The notes under the pieces: model-generated
Databases searched by the model: none
Told to the model about the DNA's origin: nothing
Seen by the model: the letters and a program-made list of their open reading frames with translations, nothing else
Shown here: in pieces, positions 62,570 through 64,000 of the stretch
Layout: each line of letters begins with the position of its first letter
Position numbering within the stretch: the first letter of the stretch is position 1
Program-made: the position numbers and the translations under genes
NCBI RefSeq assembly: GCF_000412675.1
Contig: NC_021505.1
Span: 4,768,501-4,832,500, forward strand
Direction of reading: 5' to 3'
DNA length: 64,000 bases
Origin: Pseudomonas putida NBRC 14164
GTDB lineage: Bacteria > Pseudomonadota > Gammaproteobacteria > Pseudomonadales > Pseudomonadaceae

Positions 62570-63642
62570 GCGGCGGCTCCCAAGTCGAAGACCACTTCGC
62601 CACCTTGTACCTGTACGGCAGCACCGGCAGCGTTGGCCATGTCTTGCCAGGGTGGCGTGGCGCCGTCGCCCTCTAGCCGCAGGTGCCAGCGCTGGCCATC
62701 GAAGCGCACCGCCTGCAGGCGCCAGCCGGGGTGATCGCGCAGCCAGGCCTGCAAGGCTGCCTGCAGGTCTTCGAGCTGGCGGGTGCGTATCTGCTGCTGA
62801 AGCTCGCTTTCCCGCAGGCGTTTTAGGGCCTGCGCGGCGTGCCGTGGGCTGGCCTGCTCACCCGTCACGGCAAACACCTGGGCGCGCCAGAGTTGTGCCT
62901 GACGCCACTGCTGGTTCAACCACAGCCCACCCCAGACTGCCGCCAGTACCAGGCAGGCGGCCAACAGGCGTTGCTGCGGGCGTGAAGCGATGGGCAACGA
63001 AGGTACCTTGCGAGCGCGCTCGAACAGGCCGGGCATCGCGTCGAGCGGTGCCAGGGTGCTTGGCCAGTCGCCACTCAGTGGCACGCTTTGCATGTGTGCC
63101 CAGGGTTGCTGCGGCGCTTCACCCAGTGCTTGCGGCCATGCCAGCCAATGCTCCTGCTCGTCCTCGGCCAGCCCTTTGTACAAGGACATGCCGGGCGTTC
63201 GCTGCCAATGCCAGGCACTGCCTGCCTCAGGCCTGGGCAGCAACTGCAACTCCGCCCAGCAACGTTCTACCTGCAAGCCCCATACGCCACACTGTGCGCG
63301 CCAGTCGTCCAGTTGCTGACGCGCCACCACCAGCAAGCGAAGGTGGCCGGGCTGACGGGCCAGGCAGGCGCAGGTCACCTCGTCCGGCGGTTGCAGCAAG
63401 CGGTCTTCGAGCAACAACGGCCACTCCTCACGCTTGAGCCCGGGTGGGGCAGGCACGTGGAAGACGCTACAGGCCTCGGCAGGCAGAACAAGGGCAACCC
63501 GGGCTTGCAGGTTTGCCGGTGGCTCACCCTGCCCCTGGCGTTGCACGATGCCGCCCTCGGCCAGCGCCCAGTGCCAGACAACACCCGGGCGCAGCAACAA
63601 CCACGGTTGAGCAGGTGCGCCCCGTCGCCATTCAAATTTCAT
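62566..63642 (-). CDS. gspL: Type II secretion system protein GspL
   Basis: GspL couples the ATPase GspE to the inner-membrane platform. The 358-residue protein has an actin-like cytoplasmic domain (about 1-225), one membrane helix (LLAACLVLAAVWGGLWLNQQ) and a periplasmic ferredoxin-like domain (WRLQAVRFDGQRWHLRLEG). The start MKFEWRRGAP at 63642 overlaps the upstream pseudopilin stop by four bases (ATGA), which decides against the Met at 63654. Confidence 0.85.
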   Translation of the reverse strand: MKFEWRRGAPAQPWLLLRPGVVWHWALAEGGIVQRQGQGEPPANLQARVALVLPAEACSVFHVPAPPGLKREEWPLLLEDRLLQPPDEVTCACLARQPGHLRLLVVARQQLDDWRAQCGVWGLQVERCWAELQLLPRPEAGSAWHWQRTPGMSLYKGLAEDEQEHWLAWPQALGEAPQQPWAHMQSVPLSGDWPSTLAPLDAMPGLFERARKVPSLPIASRPQQRLLAACLVLAAVWGGLWLNQQWRQAQLWRAQVFAVTGEQASPRHAAQALKRLRESELQQQIRTRQLEDLQAALQAWLRDHPGWRLQAVRFDGQRWHLRLEGDGATPPWQDMANAAGAAVQVQGGEVVFDLGAAA

Positions 63643-64000
63643 GAACGCCCCCACGGGAGGGCGAAGGTGCAGACATAGGGTGCTCCATCACGCTGCAGTT
63701 CCAGACGCACGCCACGGCCGGGGTGCGCAGGTTGGTCAGAAGGCCAGGCCAGCCACTGGCCGCCCTGGTAATAAAGGACGTTCATGGCGCCAACCCGGTC
63801 GAGCCGCTCGCGCTGGACCCAGCGGGGCGTGGCGGCGGCGTACAGGTCGACCGAGCTTTCCAGCAGCAGGCGCTGCTCACGGGCCTCGAAGCGCAGCCGC
63901 TGGCGTTGCAGCCGCGAGCCACCTTCGGCTTCCGGCAGGCCGGTGGTGGCGACCCACTGTAATTGGTTGCTTGCCGGTTGCCAGTCCAGCCAGCGGCTGG
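63639..64000 (-). CDS. Type II secretion pseudopilin, probably GspJ, 5' end beyond the window
   Basis: Only the last 120 residues are present. The C-terminus has LYYQGGQWLAWPSDQPAHPG and RGVRLELQRDGAPYVCTFALP, the pattern I expect for the minor pseudopilin GspJ: a Trp-rich strand, then a basic strand and a short tail. GspK normally lies between gspJ and gspL, so this could also be a divergent GspK. It is translationally coupled to gspL. Confidence 0.65.
   Translation of the reverse strand, partial: SRWLDWQPASNQLQWVATTGLPEAEGGSRLQRQRLRFEAREQRLLLESSVDLYAAATPRWVQRERLDRVGAMNVLYYQGGQWLAWPSDQPAHPGRGVRLELQRDGAPYVCTFALPWGRS

Overview
The window is a high-GC chromosomal segment from a fluorescent pseudomonad, most likely the Pseudomonas putida group. 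The evidence is the gene order (tsaB, adk, ppc, lptF-like, lysS, prfB, wsp, recJ, thrC, hom, dsbC, xerD, rplS-trmD-rimM-rpsP, ffh, purT), which matches what I remember of Pseudomonas chromosomes, plus many P. putida-style REP hairpins ending in GCTCCCAC. I see no tRNA, rRNA, prophage, insertion sequence or CRISPR array. Most of the window is conserved core genome.

Layout. 1-2224: end of an RND efflux adaptor gene and a divergent TetR regulator (mexJ/mexL-like arrangement). 2354-6568: rsmJ, a repeat-containing unknown protein, and a four-gene minus-strand operon (unknown small protein, DUF72, PEP mutase/isocitrate lyase family, extensin-like protein with a metallopeptidase signature). 6700-11102: tsaB, adk and ppc. 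11364-13240: a small conserved protein, then a two-gene envelope lipoprotein unit (DUF4398 lipoprotein and an LptF-like OmpA lipoprotein) with a possible AlgU promoter. 13416-15911: a tightly overlapping operon of a DUF1704 (QEGLA) protein carrying HExxxH, an alpha/beta-hydrolase lipoprotein and a small membrane protein. 16066-20228: a lipoprotein, a TetR regulator, lysS, and prfB with its programmed frameshift.

20408-28835 is the complete wspABCDEFR surface-sensing pathway. The receptor WspA, couplers WspB and WspD, methyltransferase WspC, methylesterase WspF and kinase WspE control the diguanylate cyclase WspR. 29083-35464 holds a DUF533 gene and a ydcSTUV/patD-type operon for putrescine-like compounds (ABC importer plus aminobutyraldehyde dehydrogenase), with a REP pair after the binding-protein gene. 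35529-42412 holds an Old Yellow Enzyme homologue, recJ-yaeQ, a class III CoA transferase, a periplasmic binding-fold protein, and a pair of small Pseudomonas genes (DUF3509-like and a degenerate receiver). 42542-47194 carries thrC, hom, dsbC and xerD.

47263-61484 carries a cation/proton antiporter, a thioesterase, the rpsP-rimM-trmD-rplS operon, ffh, a ypjD/corC-like pair, an MFS transporter, purT, a VUT transporter, a DUF1289/gamma-carbonic anhydrase pair, two divergent Nudix hydrolases and an L,D-transpeptidase. From 61527 to the right edge runs part of a type II secretion operon (gspN, gspM, gspL and a pseudopilin), probably the start of an accessory insertion.

The best candidates for undescribed biology are the DUF1704 metallopeptidase-like operon, the LAS-type signature in the extensin-like protein, the tandem-repeat protein at 3234-3854, and the degenerate receiver/DUF3509 pair at 41636-42412. 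Start codons were re-chosen wherever the longest reading frame ran past a clear ribosome binding site or family start. Family names come from motif recognition; no database search was possible.
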